From positions 80,586,298-80,650,297 of the forward strand of contig NC_134138.1 in NCBI RefSeq assembly GCF_033958435.1: 64,000 nt of DNA, written 5' to 3'. Below are positions 1 to 12,115 of the stretch, one piece after another. A program made the position numbers and the translations under genes. This stretch comes from Carettochelys insculpta (lineage: Eukaryota > Chordata > Testudines > Carettochelyidae). Below the pieces are notes generated by a model. It was not told the origin of the DNA and ran no database searches. It was given only the letters and a program-made list of their open reading frames with translations. The stretch's first letter is position 1, and every line of letters starts with the position of its first letter.

Positions 1-539
1 ATTTTTGCAATATCCTTATTCCAAAATTACAAGTCCTGTGCTTTCATTGCTTTTATCACAATATTAAAATATGGTCTTTTTTCAACTTCCACAGAGAGTC
101 AATAAATGCAGTTCAAACATGGAAATTAAATGCACTTTGTACTAGGGCTTTTAAAACATTCCCCTGCTTGATTGCTTTCTCAATTTTTCTCCTCAGGTTA
201 TTTTTCCACTGCCTTCTTCAGTGCTTTTACACCTTGAGGAAGAAGAGCTGATAAAAACTGTTTATGTAAACAAGCACAGGTCTTCAGGAGCCATGTGGTG
301 ACCTGGCTATGTTGTTAACATCAAACGTAGACATAACTGGAAATGCACAGCTATTTAAATTCCCTATCAATGTGGATGAATCCAAATATCTGGTGAGAAT
401 GAAACATAACCAATAAGCCAAGAAGGTAGCATGTGGCACATAAACGAATGACTAGTCATATTAGAAAGGACAAGAGAATCTGAACTGGATGATAATTTTC
501 AACAGAATACATTTTTCCTATGCAGGCTTTTTAAACCAT
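1..539. other. Unassigned AT-rich DNA
   Basis: No coding signal, repeat boundary or RNA gene is recognised here. It is AT-rich and ends where the CR1 fragment begins. Confidence 0.4.
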
Positions 540-1392
540 ACCAATGCCAGGTGCTTCAGAGGGAATGAACAGATCTGGCCATCAAGTGATCCCTCCTCTG
601 TCATCCATTCCCAGCTTCTGGAAAACAGAGCCTAGGGGACACCCAGAGCATGGGGTTGCAACCCTGAATACCCCTTTCTGCCAGCTAACAGCTATTGATG
701 GACCTAACCTCCATGAACTTATCTAGTTCTTTTTTGAACCCCATCATACTTCTGGCCTTCACAACATCACCTGGCAATGAGTTCCACAAGTTAATGGTTC
801 ATTGTGTGAAGTTCTTGCTTGTGTCTGTTTTAACCTTACACCTATTAATTTCATTGGGTGACCCCTGATTCTTGTGTAATGTCAAGAGAAAATAACACTT
901 CCTTATTCACTTTCTCCACATCAGTCACAATGTCATCTCCCCTCTTAACTGTCTATTTTCCAAGATGCAACATCTTTATAATCTGACCTTAATCTCTTAA
1001 TCATTTTGGTTGCCCTTCTCTTGTACTTTTCCAATTCTAATATACCTCTTTTGAGATAGGGTGACCAAAAGTGCATGCAGTAGTACTCAAGGTTTCCGTG
1101 TAGAAGGGCATTATGGCATAGAGACATAATAATATTTTTCGGTCTTACTATATATTCCTTTCCAAATGGTTTCTAACATTCTATTAGCTATTTTAACCCA
1201 TACGCACAATAGCTAGATGTTTTTAGAGAAATATCCACAACGAAGTCAAGTTTTCTTTCTTAAGCAATACCAGATAATTTAGACTCCATGTTGTATGTGT
1301 AGTTGGAATTATGATTTCCAATGTGCATAACTTTGCATTTATCAACGCCAAATTTTATCTGCAAGTTTATTGCCCAGTTACCAAGTTTCATG
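540..1392 (-). mobile_element. CR1 LINE 3' fragment (minus strand)
   Basis: Reading the minus strand, the end of a CR1 reverse-transcriptase ORF can be followed at about 1130-945, with the blocks LEYYCMHFWSPYLKRGILEL and KRRATKMIKRLRSDY, which correspond to the conserved C-terminal stretch of CR1 ORF2. Downstream, at about 940-540, is the usual CR1 3' region, including the segment that on the plus strand reads tccatgaacttatctagttc. The copy is broken by stops and indels and lacks the endonuclease and most of the RT domain, so it is a dead, 5'-truncated insertion. The same family recurs at 45047-47061. Confidence 0.8.
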
Positions 1393-2101
1393 AAATTATT
1401 TTATTTTAAAGACAAACATTTACAAATGATAAAAAGACATTGCTGTCATCTACCTAAGATCAATATTAAGCTTAAATTACAGTTCTAAACCCTTTCAGAG
1501 ATGCATTTAGCAAATATTTTCTACATTTTTCATGTTGTTTTGGCTGTTTTGGACTCCTGAATACTGAAATCATTCTATTAACAGTTGCAGCCAAAAATTA
1601 CATCAAATAGAAACAAACTTTCCCAGCAAGCTGTTGTTGTGGTAAGGAAAACAGTTATTTGTTCAAATGTTTATCTCAGAACTTGGATGAAGTTTCAGGG
1701 GGAGCAGTCCAGTGGGACAAAAAACAAGAAGAAGAAATCTTTATAGCTTTCTGTAATTTGCCTGGATCTGTTCTGAATGTCTTACTGCCAGGGTAAAGTC
1801 TTAATTACATACTGAGAAAAAAAACAACTTCTATAAGCATCTTTAATCCTTTCCCTTTGTTTCTAGAGTTCAAGCATCAGCATGTTATAAAATAACTAAG
1901 AACAAGAGGAGGGTTCTGGGTTCCAGCAAGTAAACACACACCAGACCATTTCACTATGTTTCGGAATTGCGGCTGCCAGTACTACCTATCGTGGCAGTAA
2001 ACTATACGTAGAATGTAGTTTTTTATAAAAAGTAAATGCTGATGACTCCCATCATACACCACAATGTTAAATTATTGACAGCTTCCATACGGAGCTCCTT
2101 A
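1393..2101. other. Unassigned AT-rich DNA
   Basis: No gene or repeat family is recognised between the CR1 fragment and the Tigger-like element. Confidence 0.4.
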
Positions 2102-2429
2102 CAAGTACAGTACAACCCTGATTATCCAACCCCCAGTCATCCAACATTTCATTTTATCAGACACCATTTGCTGCTGGGCTCGGGGAGCAGGGCAATGTGA
2201 GATAAAAGAGAATGTTGGATAGCCAGGGTCAGATAATCACTCCCCAAGGCCCATGGCAGCCCACCCTGGCAGCCCACCCCAGGCATCCAGACTTGTAGCA
2301 GCCGGCAGCTGCCCCAGGGAGCTGGCCCCGGGAAGCCAGCAGGCTTCCTACACCTTAGCCAACATTTCTGGTTATCCAACCATCCATCAGTCCAGGTTAT
2401 GTCGGATAACAGGGGCTCTTTTGTACTTG
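2102..2429. mobile_element. Tigger/pogo-like non-autonomous DNA element
   Basis: The two ends are imperfect inverted repeats of about 28 bp. The left end has caagtacag followed by a block ending in attatccaac (2102-2130), and the right end has gtcggataac followed by ttttgtacttg (2401-2429). The interior is GC-rich and has no transposase. The ttatcc-type terminal repeat resembles pogo/Tigger-derived elements, but the superfamily is an inference. Confidence 0.5.
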
Positions 2430-2634
2430 ATTTGTTTGTATGGATCAGCTTAGAACAGGACAAAATTTTTCTAAAAATCATTTACTCAACAATAGGAAAA
2501 GTTGATGGTGAAGAAAGCCACAGACTTACATGAACATCATTCATCTAGGATATGAAATCTCCAAGAGAAGACTGTATTCTAAATTTAACACACAATCACC
2601 ACTCTCAGGGCCCTTTAAACAGTATTTTTATCCA

Positions 2635-3253
2635 AACAAAAAGCAGTCAAGTAGCACTTTAAAGACTAGCAAAATAGTTTATTAGGTGAGCTTTCGTGGG
2701 ACAGACCCACTTCTTCAGACCATAGCCAGACCAGAACAGACTCAATATTTAAGGCACAGAGAACCAAAAACAGTAAGCAAGGCGGACAAATCAGAAAAAG
2801 ATAATCAAGGTGAGCAAATCAGAGAGTGGAGGGGTGGCGGGGGAGATCAAGAAGTAGATTGAGTTAAGTATGCAGACGAGCCCCTATAGTGACTCAGAAA
2901 GTTCACAAATTCGGAACATTAACACATGGTTTAAATCATGATGTGAACTTTCTGAGTCACTATAGGGGCTCGTCTGCATACTTAACTCAATCTACTTCTT
3001 GATCTCCCCCGCCACCCCTCCACTCTCTGATTTGCTCACCTTGATTATCTTTTTCTGATTTGTCCGCCTTGCTTACTGTTTTTGGTTCTCTGTGCCTTAA
3101 ATATTGAGTCTGTTCTGGTCTGGCTATGGTCTGAAGAAGTGGGTCTGTCCCACGAAAGCTCACCTAATAAACTATTTTGCTAGTCTTTAAAGTGCTACTT
3201 GACTGCTTTTTGTTTGGATAGTGTATAGACTAGCACGGCTTCCTCTCTGTTAC
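2635..3253 (+). mobile_element. Penelope-like element, near-perfect palindromic inverted pair (PLE-A)
   Basis: Two copies of the PLE-A 3' region lie head to head with their 3' ends outward. The left arm (about 2635-2908, minus) and right arm (about 2943-3221, plus) are almost identical over some 275 bp and are separated by about 35 nt. The right arm goes on into the PLE-A terminal tail ending in gttacta, while the left arm stops short of it. The pair is flanked by a 12-bp direct repeat, tatttttatcca, at 2623-2634 and 3254-3265 (its first bases may overlap the tail), so it behaves as one insertion. The loop and inner arms match the end of the PLE-A reading frame at 41853-43292. There is no coding capacity here. 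Confidence 0.85.
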
Positions 3254-3404
3254 TATTTTTATCCACAATTTGAACAGGATCAACATAAGGCTGACACAAA
3301 GGGGGCTTTTTTTGTTTTTTATTGAGGGGAGTTAGTACTTTAATGTCCAACTGCATATTTCAAAGGGGAGCTAACAAAGGATCCTGTTCTGCACACGGGT
3401 GGGT

Positions 3405-3585
3405 GCCCTCAATTCCAAAGAGATCAGAGTTCGACTCCTGGCTTGGGCACAGGTTTTCTGTTTACCATTCAGCAAGTCAGATTCCCTCTGTGACTCAGAT
3501 TCTGATCTACAACGTGAGAACAGAAACGTTTCCCTCACAGGGTGCTGCTGTAAGGATAAAAGCTGTGGAAGAGCACATATATCTG
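3405..3585 (+). repeat. MIR/CORE-SINE remnant
   Basis: A tRNA-type B-box-like stretch (gttcgactcctggc, near 3430) is followed by a diverged CORE region that includes tctgtgactcag and an end with gtaaggataaaagctgtgg. This order fits MIR-type SINEs common to amniotes. The copy is old and inactive; family assignment is by recognition only. Confidence 0.55.
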
Positions 3586-3722
3586 GGGTTGGAGGCCACA
3601 TAAGTACCCAGAAAGACATACCTTTCAAGCCCTTCTACTTACTAATTAAGGGTAGCTTTGTATGTGAAAGGCCTGCAGTGTCAAACGCCTCCTCCCCCCT
3701 TAAAAAAAAAAAACAGCTTTTT

Positions 3723-3915
3723 TAGTCTCAGAGGGGTAGCCATGTTAGTCTGTAGCTTCACACCCTTCTTTCCCCAAAAAAGCAGTCCTGTGGCACCTTA
3801 AAGACTAACAATTTTATTTATTAGATAATGAGCTTTTGTGGGAAAGACCATTATCTAATAAATAAAACTGTTAGTCTTTAAGGTGCTACAGGACTGCTTA
3901 TTTTTTGTTTATCTG
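3723..3915 (-). mobile_element. Short inverted Penelope-like pair with target-site duplication
   Basis: The left arm (about 3780-3831, minus) and right arm (about 3848-3899, plus) are PLE 3' regions in opposite orientation, joined by a loop of under 20 nt. Here the terminal tail (agaggggtagccatgttag) is on the left side and missing on the right. An 11-bp direct repeat with one mismatch, aacagcttttt/aacagcttctt, lies at 3712-3722 and 3916-3926, which supports a single insertion event. Confidence 0.75.
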
Positions 3916-3926
3916 AACAGCTTCTT

Positions 3927-6116
3927 TGATAGAATAGTAAGTAACCTGAATACCCATGGCAAGCTCTTTTCAAATATTTTAGCCACTAAAATAAAAATGC
4001 TATAACAATACTAGTGGCATCGTTTAATCTTTCAACAGTGTAACATTTGTGGATATAGTGAATTAATTTTTAAGCCACAGGCCATTAATGGGCTGTGAGA
4101 AGAATTTATAAAATGCGATACAAAATGAACTTTAGTAACAAAGAAAGAGAACAGAGCACATTCTGAAAAGTGACAGGGCAATCAAAAATGCATTTCTTGT
4201 AACAAAAAAGCAAAGGAGATAGAAAAAATTATTGCTTCAGTGAACAGATAATGTGAGTGAAATAAAACAACACACTTTTCTTACAGAGCAATAACTGCAA
4301 TCAGGAAAAAATTCTTTCCACAGTTTTTATGTAACTTCATCTTACTGAAACAATACTAAATTCTGTATCTATTATTCATCAAAATAAGCAGCAGAAAAAA
4401 AAACAGCAAAAAAGAAAAACACAGGTGAAGGCGAAAAATACAATTCAATTATTTGGCAAAAATACAATTCAATTATTCCTTGAGGTTTCTGTGTTTCTTT
4501 TCACCCCTTTGTTTTCCTCTTTGCTCTCATTCATTGGCTCAGTTTCACAGGTACGTTTATGAGCGAGGGAGGGTGTGTGCGTACAGACTGTTTACAAGAG
4601 TGATGGTAGCGATTCTCAGCAGTCCATTGAGAATTCCAGGAAATGGCCCCGGTTGTTTTATTCTAGGTCAATGTCAGCTCATGACAGGCAGTAAAGATCA
4701 CAGGACAGTTCACTCAATCTCACAATCCTGTAGTGAGGCCTCAATGGGAGAGAGAAGGCCAGCAAGCAGTGAGTGGGCGGAGTGCCTTCCCAGCACTCTA
4801 CCAACCACAGCACAAGGAATTATGATAAACACCACTCTGGAAACCAGATACAACAGTACATTGTGTTCTTCTTCTGAAAAACAACTAGACTTCTCTTCAC
4901 TTAAAGTAAACAGTTAATCCTGTTTATCTTTTTTTTTTCCTTGATGAGTTATTCACAGAACGCTCTATTTTGCATAGCAAATAAAAGATTCTTTTCCCCT
5001 AAAATTCATGGTTATTTTTTCTCAAAGGGAAAAAGAAATCAAGTATGTAAACTTTCTAATATCGGCAGGCAGCAAGGAGCCCTTCTTGGCTTAAACTGAC
5101 TTACCACAATGATGCCAAAAACTGAATAAGACCTTTCCCTCTCAACATATTTTTGGAGTCCCGAACACAGTGTGTCATTTTTCCTCATTTAACTGACACT
5201 TTGCAGTCAGAAACAAGCAAAACTGGTAAAAAAAAAAAAAAATTACAGGTGTATCTTTGCAGGCTGGATAAATGCTATATTGTATATACGAAATTCCTTT
5301 TCCCTCCCAAACTTCGATTTTGTCAGTTTTTTGCAAGGGCAAAGTATTTTGCATGTAGTTTTCTCACCACAAACTGATAAATTGCCTGTTTTTCCTCTTT
5401 TTCACAATACACGTGGGTAATTCATCCTGTCCCTCACTTTGCATCTTAAGGATGGCTACATAGAAAAACAGCTGGAATTAATTATCTTGTTTTTATGAAG
5501 CCATCATGGTACACATATTAAAAACTTGTTACCGGTGAGTCCCGGTGTGTCTTGTACAAGGTAATCGCTTTTCAGTAGGAAATCCCAACTTGTGGCACTG
5601 AGAAAATAAATCTGTACAGAATAAATCAAGACATAAAAAGTTTTAAAGATCCAAAATCACTAAGTATGTTTGTTTAGCCTCCTCTAATAATAAATGCAGA
5701 TGATTTGGTGGGGAAAAGTTTTTTTGTTTTTGTTTTTTTTTTTAATTTACCTGACTAGCCTTTCGGGTATTGGGTTTCTGATGCAATATTGTGTATAATA
5801 GCATCAATGGTTAATGGGGAAACAACAGAACTCTTAATTTGGATCTTGGAAAATAAGTATATGGAGGCAGATTTTCATATATTTGGTTTGACAAGTTTTA
5901 TTCATACATAAGAATTTTGTTACTGATTTCAGCTCTTACCAACTTTTGCATTTTTTTTTTTTTTAGTTTTCTACCTCGAGAGACATAGGTAGCACAATAG
6001 CTCCCAAAGCTCCTGGGGAAAACAAGCACTGCCCCTTCCTCCTCACAAAGCCAGGAGTATATGAAGGGGCAGCCATGGCTCTTCCGTTCCCTTGTGTTTC
6101 AGAGAGGTTCTAATGC
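3927..6116. other. Unassigned AT-rich DNA
   Basis: No repeat family or gene is recognised. An open frame of 154 codons at 4453-4917 has no family resemblance, no conserved domain and an unremarkable composition, and is treated as chance. Poly-A and poly-T runs occur near 5226-5243 and 5950-5964. Confidence 0.4.
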
Positions 6117-7345
6117 AGAGGTCGCAAAACGGTGGGATGCACCCACTTAGGCAGACACGGGAGAACTTTGGCAGAGGATGTGGCAGGGCTCAGACCAACA
6201 CCAGTGGGCCAGGGAGGTAGCACCATCCACCCCATTCCTCTTCCAGCTCTGCTCTGGCCCGAACCAAAGGGGGGCTACCAACCTTCCAATTGTACAAAAC
6301 CAAAGCCCTGCCCCGCATCACCCCACCTCTTCTCTGAGGCCCTATCCCACCTACTCCACCCCAGCCAGTGTTCCCTCTATTTCTTTTTCCATCCATAAGT
6401 GGAATGAATTGTGCTGTGTGTTCCATGGCATGTACGGACGAGCAGCACCAACAGAAACACATGCTGACCGTTGCGGGGGCCGTGCTAATTAGCTGGGCAG
6501 CACCTGAGTCCCTCCTGGGTGGACACCAAAGTGCTCAGCTTATAGGGAATGAAGATCCCAGCCTCTATTACTCATTCGCCACCACCTTCGCTCTCTCATT
6601 TTCACCAGGCTGGGGCAGCAAGTTGGGGCGTGGGGGGATAAGTGAGGGCTCCTGGTGGGGGTGCAGGCTCTGGGGTGGAATGAGGGGTTTGGGGTACTCC
6701 AGGGAGTTCTAAGCAGTGGTAGGGTGTTGGGACACAGGAAGGGTTTGGGGTAAAGGCTCCAGGAGTGAGTTTGGGTGTCAAAGCTGGCAGGAGTTTGCAG
6801 TATGAGAAGGGTTTTGAAATGTGGGTATGTGGGCTCCGGGCAGCGCTCACCTCTGGCAGCTCCCAGGAAGCAGCTACATGTCCCTCAGCATCTAGGCAGA
6901 GGTGCGGCCAGGCAGTCATGTACTGCCTCCATCCACAGCTCTCACTGCTCATTGTTCCCAGCCAAGGTAAGCTGTGGAGCTGATGCTCGGCGCAGGGGCA
7001 ATGCATGGAGCTCCAGGGCCCATTCCTTCACTTAGGAGCCCAGGCCCATGTTGAGGCTCCTGGGGAGACACCCTAGAACGCAGAAGCCATACGCAAACCG
7101 GTCTTTTAATGGCCCTATCAGCACTGGGCATTCTGGTCATAAAGGGGACACAGGTCAACCTTAGCTCCCAGCCCTGTCCCCAACCTGGGCCCATGACCAC
7201 AACTCCGTTCCCAGCTCCAGACATGCCACCCACTGTGCCCTGCTACTCCCCATCCCCTCCCACTCTCATTCCAAACCATGGCCCCACTCCCAGCTCTGGC
7301 TGTGGAGGGCAGAACCCTGAAAAGTCTAGGGACCGTTGTTCTGGT
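6117..7345. repeat. GC-rich repeat with hAT-like termini
   Basis: The segment opens with cagaggtcgcaaaacgg and closes with a diverged inverted counterpart, gggaccgttgttctg. Its interior is GC-rich with runs such as ggctctggggtgg and gggtttggggt, like the low-complexity interiors of non-autonomous hAT-type elements. No transposase is visible and no clear 8-bp target duplication was found. Open frames inside run in several overlapping frames and reflect GC content rather than genes. Confidence 0.4.
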
Positions 7346-7884
7346 GCATGATCAAGAACTAAACCTGAGCACTTTGAAGTGTGAGACCTGTAGATGGCTT
7401 TGCCTTTCACAAAAAGAAAGTTCACTTCATCCCTTCCTACATTCTGCCTCTGTGTAGCCTTGCCACAGTCTGTCCATTTTTGAGCAAAGAACACACTAGG
7501 AGGAGGGAAAAGGGGGCCGTATGGACTTAACAGGGAATGATCAGGAGAGAAAGCAAATGCAGCAGACAACTCTGGGAGCCGAACACAAAAAATGGAAGAA
7601 TCAGGAGGAGATCTGTGATCTGTTGCCCACCCCTCCACTCACACCCCCAGGAGAGAATGAAATCTATGTCCACTACCTTGTTTTCAGGACAAAGTAAAAA
7701 TGTCCAGCTTTGGCAACACAGGTGTAGCTCTATGGCGTGACATGAGTGTTACTGAAGAACTCAGGTCAGCAATCCTCTGAGCTGGAGTGCTGAAATTGGA
7801 CCTTTTGACCTCTATGTAAGGTCTGAGTGCCGGTGATACTTTGAAAAGTCACTCACAGTCTTTCTTACAACAGCTTCATTAATA

Positions 7885-8442
7885 CAGAAGACCCTCAATT
7901 TTACAGACCCCAATTTTGTGGACTTCAGGAACAACAGATGCCCGTCAGGCCCCCCATTGTTCCTGAAGTCTGCTTAATTGGTGCCGATAAAATCCTAAAT
8001 CCTGCCCCCCACCCACCCCAAAGAAGAAAGACGACTTACGGCAGCTGCCGCTTTCAGCCATCGAACCCTGCACCATGGCCTGGACTGCTGCTGGAGCCAC
8101 CATGCCTGCCTCCCACCAGAGGTAGGGCACATATGCAGGCAGACCACTCGTGTATCTGCCCCAGCCTGGCGGGAGGAGTGAGTGTTGGCTCCATGGCAGG
8201 GTTGCTATGGCTGCCCGGCAGGGACCCTCTGGCCACATGGCCAGTCCAGCAGCACCAGCGGTGGTGGTTCTGGTGAGCCTGGCGGTTGCTGCCCTTTTTC
8301 TTTTTTTTGCTGGGGGTGGGTGGAGAGTCTGGGGCTGGGTGAGCCCAACGGAGTGGGGGGCAGTAAACCCCCATATTGAATGGACTTTAGGGGTTAATGG
8401 ACATGTCCCCCCCCATTAGTGTGCTAAATTGAGGGTTTACTG
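7885..8442. mobile_element. Tigger/mariner-like non-autonomous element with TA duplication
   Basis: Inverted ends cagaagaccctcaatttt (7885) and aaattgagggtttactg (to 8442) are flanked by TA on both sides (7883-7884 and 8443-8444), the target preference of the Tc1/mariner-pogo group. The GC-rich interior has no recognisable transposase. The element at 14681-15205 has closely similar ends and belongs to the same family. Confidence 0.65.
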
Positions 8443-8454
8443 TAAATAAATAAA

Positions 8455-9364
8455 TATGCAGAGCGTTACCATTTAGCTGTGGCTGGTGGGAAAGCCCTGG
8501 CATACAGAAGTGGGGCTGGCATGAGCTAGGGGCAAGCAAGCTCAGGGTGAGAAACTGGGCAGCCCTGGGGAAGCCGGGCCTCCAGACACCTTGCTGGAAT
8601 TAACCACCTGATGGTGGCAGCAATTGGCGAGCAGAAGTGGAAAGCAAGAGGACTTGGCCCCCATCCCAGAGAGCGGGAAGAGGTTGAGGCAGATGGACTA
8701 AAAAATCCCTGCCCCGGGGCAGATGGCAAGGGTGGACAGAGGGGGCTCAGTCTCTTTCCTGGGTGGGGGAGATGGACAGAGGGGTTCAATTCCTGTCCCC
8801 GGGGAGGAGGGCAGATGGCAGGCATGAGGGGGCAGAAGGGCTCAGTCCCTAGGGGAGGCAGTGGCAGATGACAGAGCTAGTGGGTCAGAGGGGCTCAGTC
8901 CCTGACCCCAGGGGAGGTGGAGCGGATGGCAGAGCTGGGATGGCAGGAGGATCAGTCCCCTTCCCCAAAGGACAAGGCAGATGGTGGGGGGATGGCTGGC
9001 ACAAGAAGCAAGGGAGCAGCTCCACCCTGCTCCACCTCTGGCCTGAAGGACCCAGCCCTGCGTGGCCGGCAGCTCTGTGCCACCCCACACCTGCACCAGC
9101 CCGGCCTGGCCCAGCCCGTGCCTCCGCTAGCCAGCTCACAGGTGGGGCTCCTGTGTCCCTGCCTTCCCACAGGAGATCTGTGGTGCGTGCCTGTGGGAGT
9201 GGAGCAGCACCTGTGGAGTTCTGTGCTCCCACTCTTGACACATGTGCCAAGGGCCGCTGACCCCTGCTGCAGACAGCGAGGGGTAACCACTAGCATTTGT
9301 ACCCTGAATTCGCATAGCTTTATTACGAGCACCTTTATATGACTGGGCTTAACCCCTCCCCACC

Positions 9365-9366
<2 letters not shown>
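8455..9366. repeat. GC-rich region with degenerate tandem units (clearest at 8700-8990)
   Basis: Between about 8700 and 8990 a unit of very roughly 50-65 bp recurs in degenerate form. Each unit combines a cag-aggggctcagtccct-like block with a ggcagatggcag-like block. Overlapping open frames on both strands here are a by-product of the repeat and its base composition. The flanks are GC-rich and not assigned to a family. Confidence 0.45.

Positions 9367-9395
<29 letters not shown>
9367..9395. repeat. Poly-A homopolymer run
   Basis: An uninterrupted run of nearly 30 A residues. It could be the tail of a retroposed copy in the plus orientation, but the preceding sequence is not assigned to a family. 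Confidence 0.7.
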
Positions 9396-9399
<4 letters not shown>

Positions 9400-11179
9400 A
9401 CGCTGCATTTCTCCAGTGCATTCCCTCTCGTTGAGCGGCTCCAGCATTACCAAGGGTGGGATATCATTTCTCAAAATTCCAGAAAGAGAGACAAGCCAAT
9501 TAACAAGCTCCTGCACAAGGTTATGCCTTAGAACCAAAAAAGTACATGACTGATCCAAAAACACACTGAAGTTTGTTGTAGATTCCCCACTGACTTCAGT
9601 GGGCTTTGTTTTAGACCCCAGAGGAGACAATTGTACAAATCACCCTTCCCAGACTAGGTAATGGAGCAGCATTTTCAGTATCCATCACCTTGCCTTCATT
9701 TAATCCATTGATGAAATTCTCCTGCACCACTGTTAAATTTATCTAAACTCAACATTGATCAAGGAATTTCAATAACTATGCACAGTCACACTTTTTGGGG
9801 GGGCAGGGGAAGGGTATAATTTTATAAAATCAGATTTTCAATATCCCATAAATCCTGCAAATACATCTCTGTAGCAAGCACCTACATCATAGACACGAGA
9901 ACCTTCCCTTTCCATATCATGATTTTTGAGTATTCATAACCTTAACACTGGACAAAATGTTTTCTGTATTGGTTTATTTTTGGCATTTGCCCAACATGAG
10001 AATTCATTCCTTGCATTACTTAAAGTCTCTTTTGTTGCCTGTGGATATTTTGGAACTAGGTGAGCTAGTGGAAATTGACTGAAAAAGTGACTCTGTCCTA
10101 TGGCTGTTTTATTATCGAATTATTGTTTACCAAGGGGCCTTTGTCATATTTGTTGTGCAGAGAGGCACAGTACTAGCTTTAAAATTGTTTAAAAGATCTG
10201 TCAATATAGTTTCTGCAGTTAAATTAACAAATAAGTAAATGCAGTGTCTTTCTTGTAAAAAACCAGGAGCTGGTACTCAGCCGGCTCCCTGGCCCTTCCC
10301 ACAGCCGGTGCCATGGTTGGAGAGCTGCTGAGGTGCCTGTGCTCAGCATCAGCAAGCACCAGCACAAAAAAAAAATTGGAGCAAATGGTTTCTGTCTATG
10401 GGGGGGGGGGCCACGAGCCAAATGCCCACCCAGCCTGGGGAAGGCTTGGGACAACCCCAGACCCCACCTCTCCCCACCCTTCCCCAAGGTCTCCCCACTT
10501 CTTCAGTGCTCTTCTTCCACTCTGGCCCACCTTTCTCCCTCCCCCAGCAGTGCAGCCCAGGGGACTAGCAGGCTTGGGGAGCCTTCACTGGTAGCAGGAG
10601 TTTGGTGCTGCCCCTATCCCCCACACTCACTGGCAGTGGCAGGGCAAGTGGAGCAGGGTGGCCCCAGCCCACTTTGCTCCTCCGGCTGCATCACTCTGCT
10701 TCCAACAGATGAGTGCAGAGGGACCAAGTGATGCATCCAGAGGAGTGCAGTGAGCTAGGAATGTTGCTCCACCTGCCCCACTGCTGCTGGTGCGTGTGGG
10801 CACCAGACCCCCGTCCAACCCTCTGCTAGCTGCTGGCTGGCCCCTCTTGCCCATGGCATTGAGGGGAACAGGTCCCCGCGTGCCGCAAGTGGATAAATTC
10901 TAAAATATCATCCTGTTGGAAGTTGTACTACACTCCTTTACGCCCCCTGCAGAATGCTAATAGCCTCTTGTCCCTTTTGTTAATCTGTAACAAAACTACA
11001 TTTACATTGTGCCATGCATCCCCAAAAAAGTCTCAAAGCACTTGAAAAACTGAGTGATGGATATAGATTCAGATTTTCTCCTCTCTATGCATAACCAGAA
11101 TTCCCTTGAAAGAGACAAGAATCTATTCACTAGTCACCAAAAAAAAAACACCTGTTTAATACTTCAGGACAGTCTAAGA
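9396..11179. other. Unassigned DNA with a GC-rich block at 10260-10880
   Basis: Nothing is recognised at 9396-10255 beyond AT-rich sequence. From about 10260 to 10880 the base composition is GC-rich, like the interiors of other non-autonomous DNA elements in the window, but no terminal repeats were found. Open frames in the block have no family resemblance. Confidence 0.35.
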
Positions 11180-11490
11180 CAGTGGCTCTCAGCCTTTCCA
11201 CACTACTGTACTCCTTTTCAGAGTCTGATTTGTCTTGTGAATCCCACAGTTTCACCACACAAAACAACCTGCTTACAAAATCAGGTATAAAAATACAGAA
11301 GTGACATAGCACAACTAATACTGAAAAACGGCTTATTATTTTTACCATGTAATTATAAAATAAATAACTGAAATATAAATATAATACTTCTATTTCAATG
11401 TTCAGCTTGTGCTAACCTCATTAGTGCTTCTTTATAAAACCTGTACCACCTGGGAGACCTCTGCATATCCCCAGTGAAGAACCATTGCTG
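11180..11490. mobile_element. hAT-like non-autonomous element
   Basis: The left end cagtggctctcagcc and the right end gaaccattgctg are imperfect inverted repeats of the CAGTGGTTCTCAA type common in hAT-derived elements. The interior shares the stretch atgtaattataaaataaa with 29631-30113, so both are copies of one family. No transposase remains, and no clear 8-bp target duplication can be read. Confidence 0.55.
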
Positions 11491-11989
11491 AAAGAGGAAA
11501 AAGAACGCTTTGTCTAATCAAAACTAGAGGAGCAATTTAAAGAGAGATGGTAATCATGGAAGTAAAACTGAACCAGGACCCTTAATTAAATACCTAATGA
11601 TGCCAAAAGTGATGATTTACTATTTCACGACAGAAGTGGTTAAAACTTTGATTTTGTGCTTTATGCAAAAGAATACCTACAATTTTATATTCTGTCATCA
11701 TGCTGGTATTCCTGGGTCTGGCCCAACCCTCATTGTACAGAGGGAAGAGAAATACAAGCAACATTTCCCGTAGCACTTGGGTTTTTGTTGGAGGTCTCCA
11801 ATTCAAGTGCTGATCAGACCTAGCCAGTCAAGCAAGAGATCTAACAACATCAAAGTCAAGATAGTAGCAAACATTTTATCTGTAAAGGTTCAACTTCCTG
11901 CTCATAATGCATACTGCTGTCACCCTTGTTGGCTCTTCCCTTATTTTCTCTTTTTCTTTTTTACATTCCATTGTCATTACTGGTGTTAA

Positions 11990-12115
11990 ATTAGACTGTG
12001 AGCTCTTCAGGACAGATAAGCATCTCCTCCTGTGTGTTTGTGTAGTATCTGCCAAAAAGGGGTCCTAATGCTGATGGGACTGATGCAATATAATACAAAT
12101 ATTTATATATAATAT
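11990..12115 (+). repeat. L2/MIR-type 3' tail remnant
   Basis: The order gactgtgagctcttcaggac, then a stretch with ggggtcctaatgctgatggg, then gcaatataatacaaat resembles an old amniote LINE/SINE 3' end. A second diverged copy lies at 20272-20400. The exact family is not certain. Confidence 0.45.

Noticed and set aside
2635..3253. CRISPR-like or structured non-coding RNA locus
   Set aside because: There are two inverted arms and no array of direct repeats with spacers; the arms belong to the PLE-A 3' region.
3425..3445. Possible tRNA gene from a B-box-like word
   Set aside because: No cloverleaf could be drawn; the following sequence fits a MIR SINE.
4453..4917. 154-codon open frame that could be taken for a small gene
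   Set aside because: No recognisable domain, no splice or promoter context, and no sign of codon bias. It probably arose by chance.
8842..9401. Several long overlapping open frames on both strands
   Set aside because: They lie in a GC-rich degenerate repeat, overlap in many frames at once and include a translated poly-A run. This is base composition, not coding.
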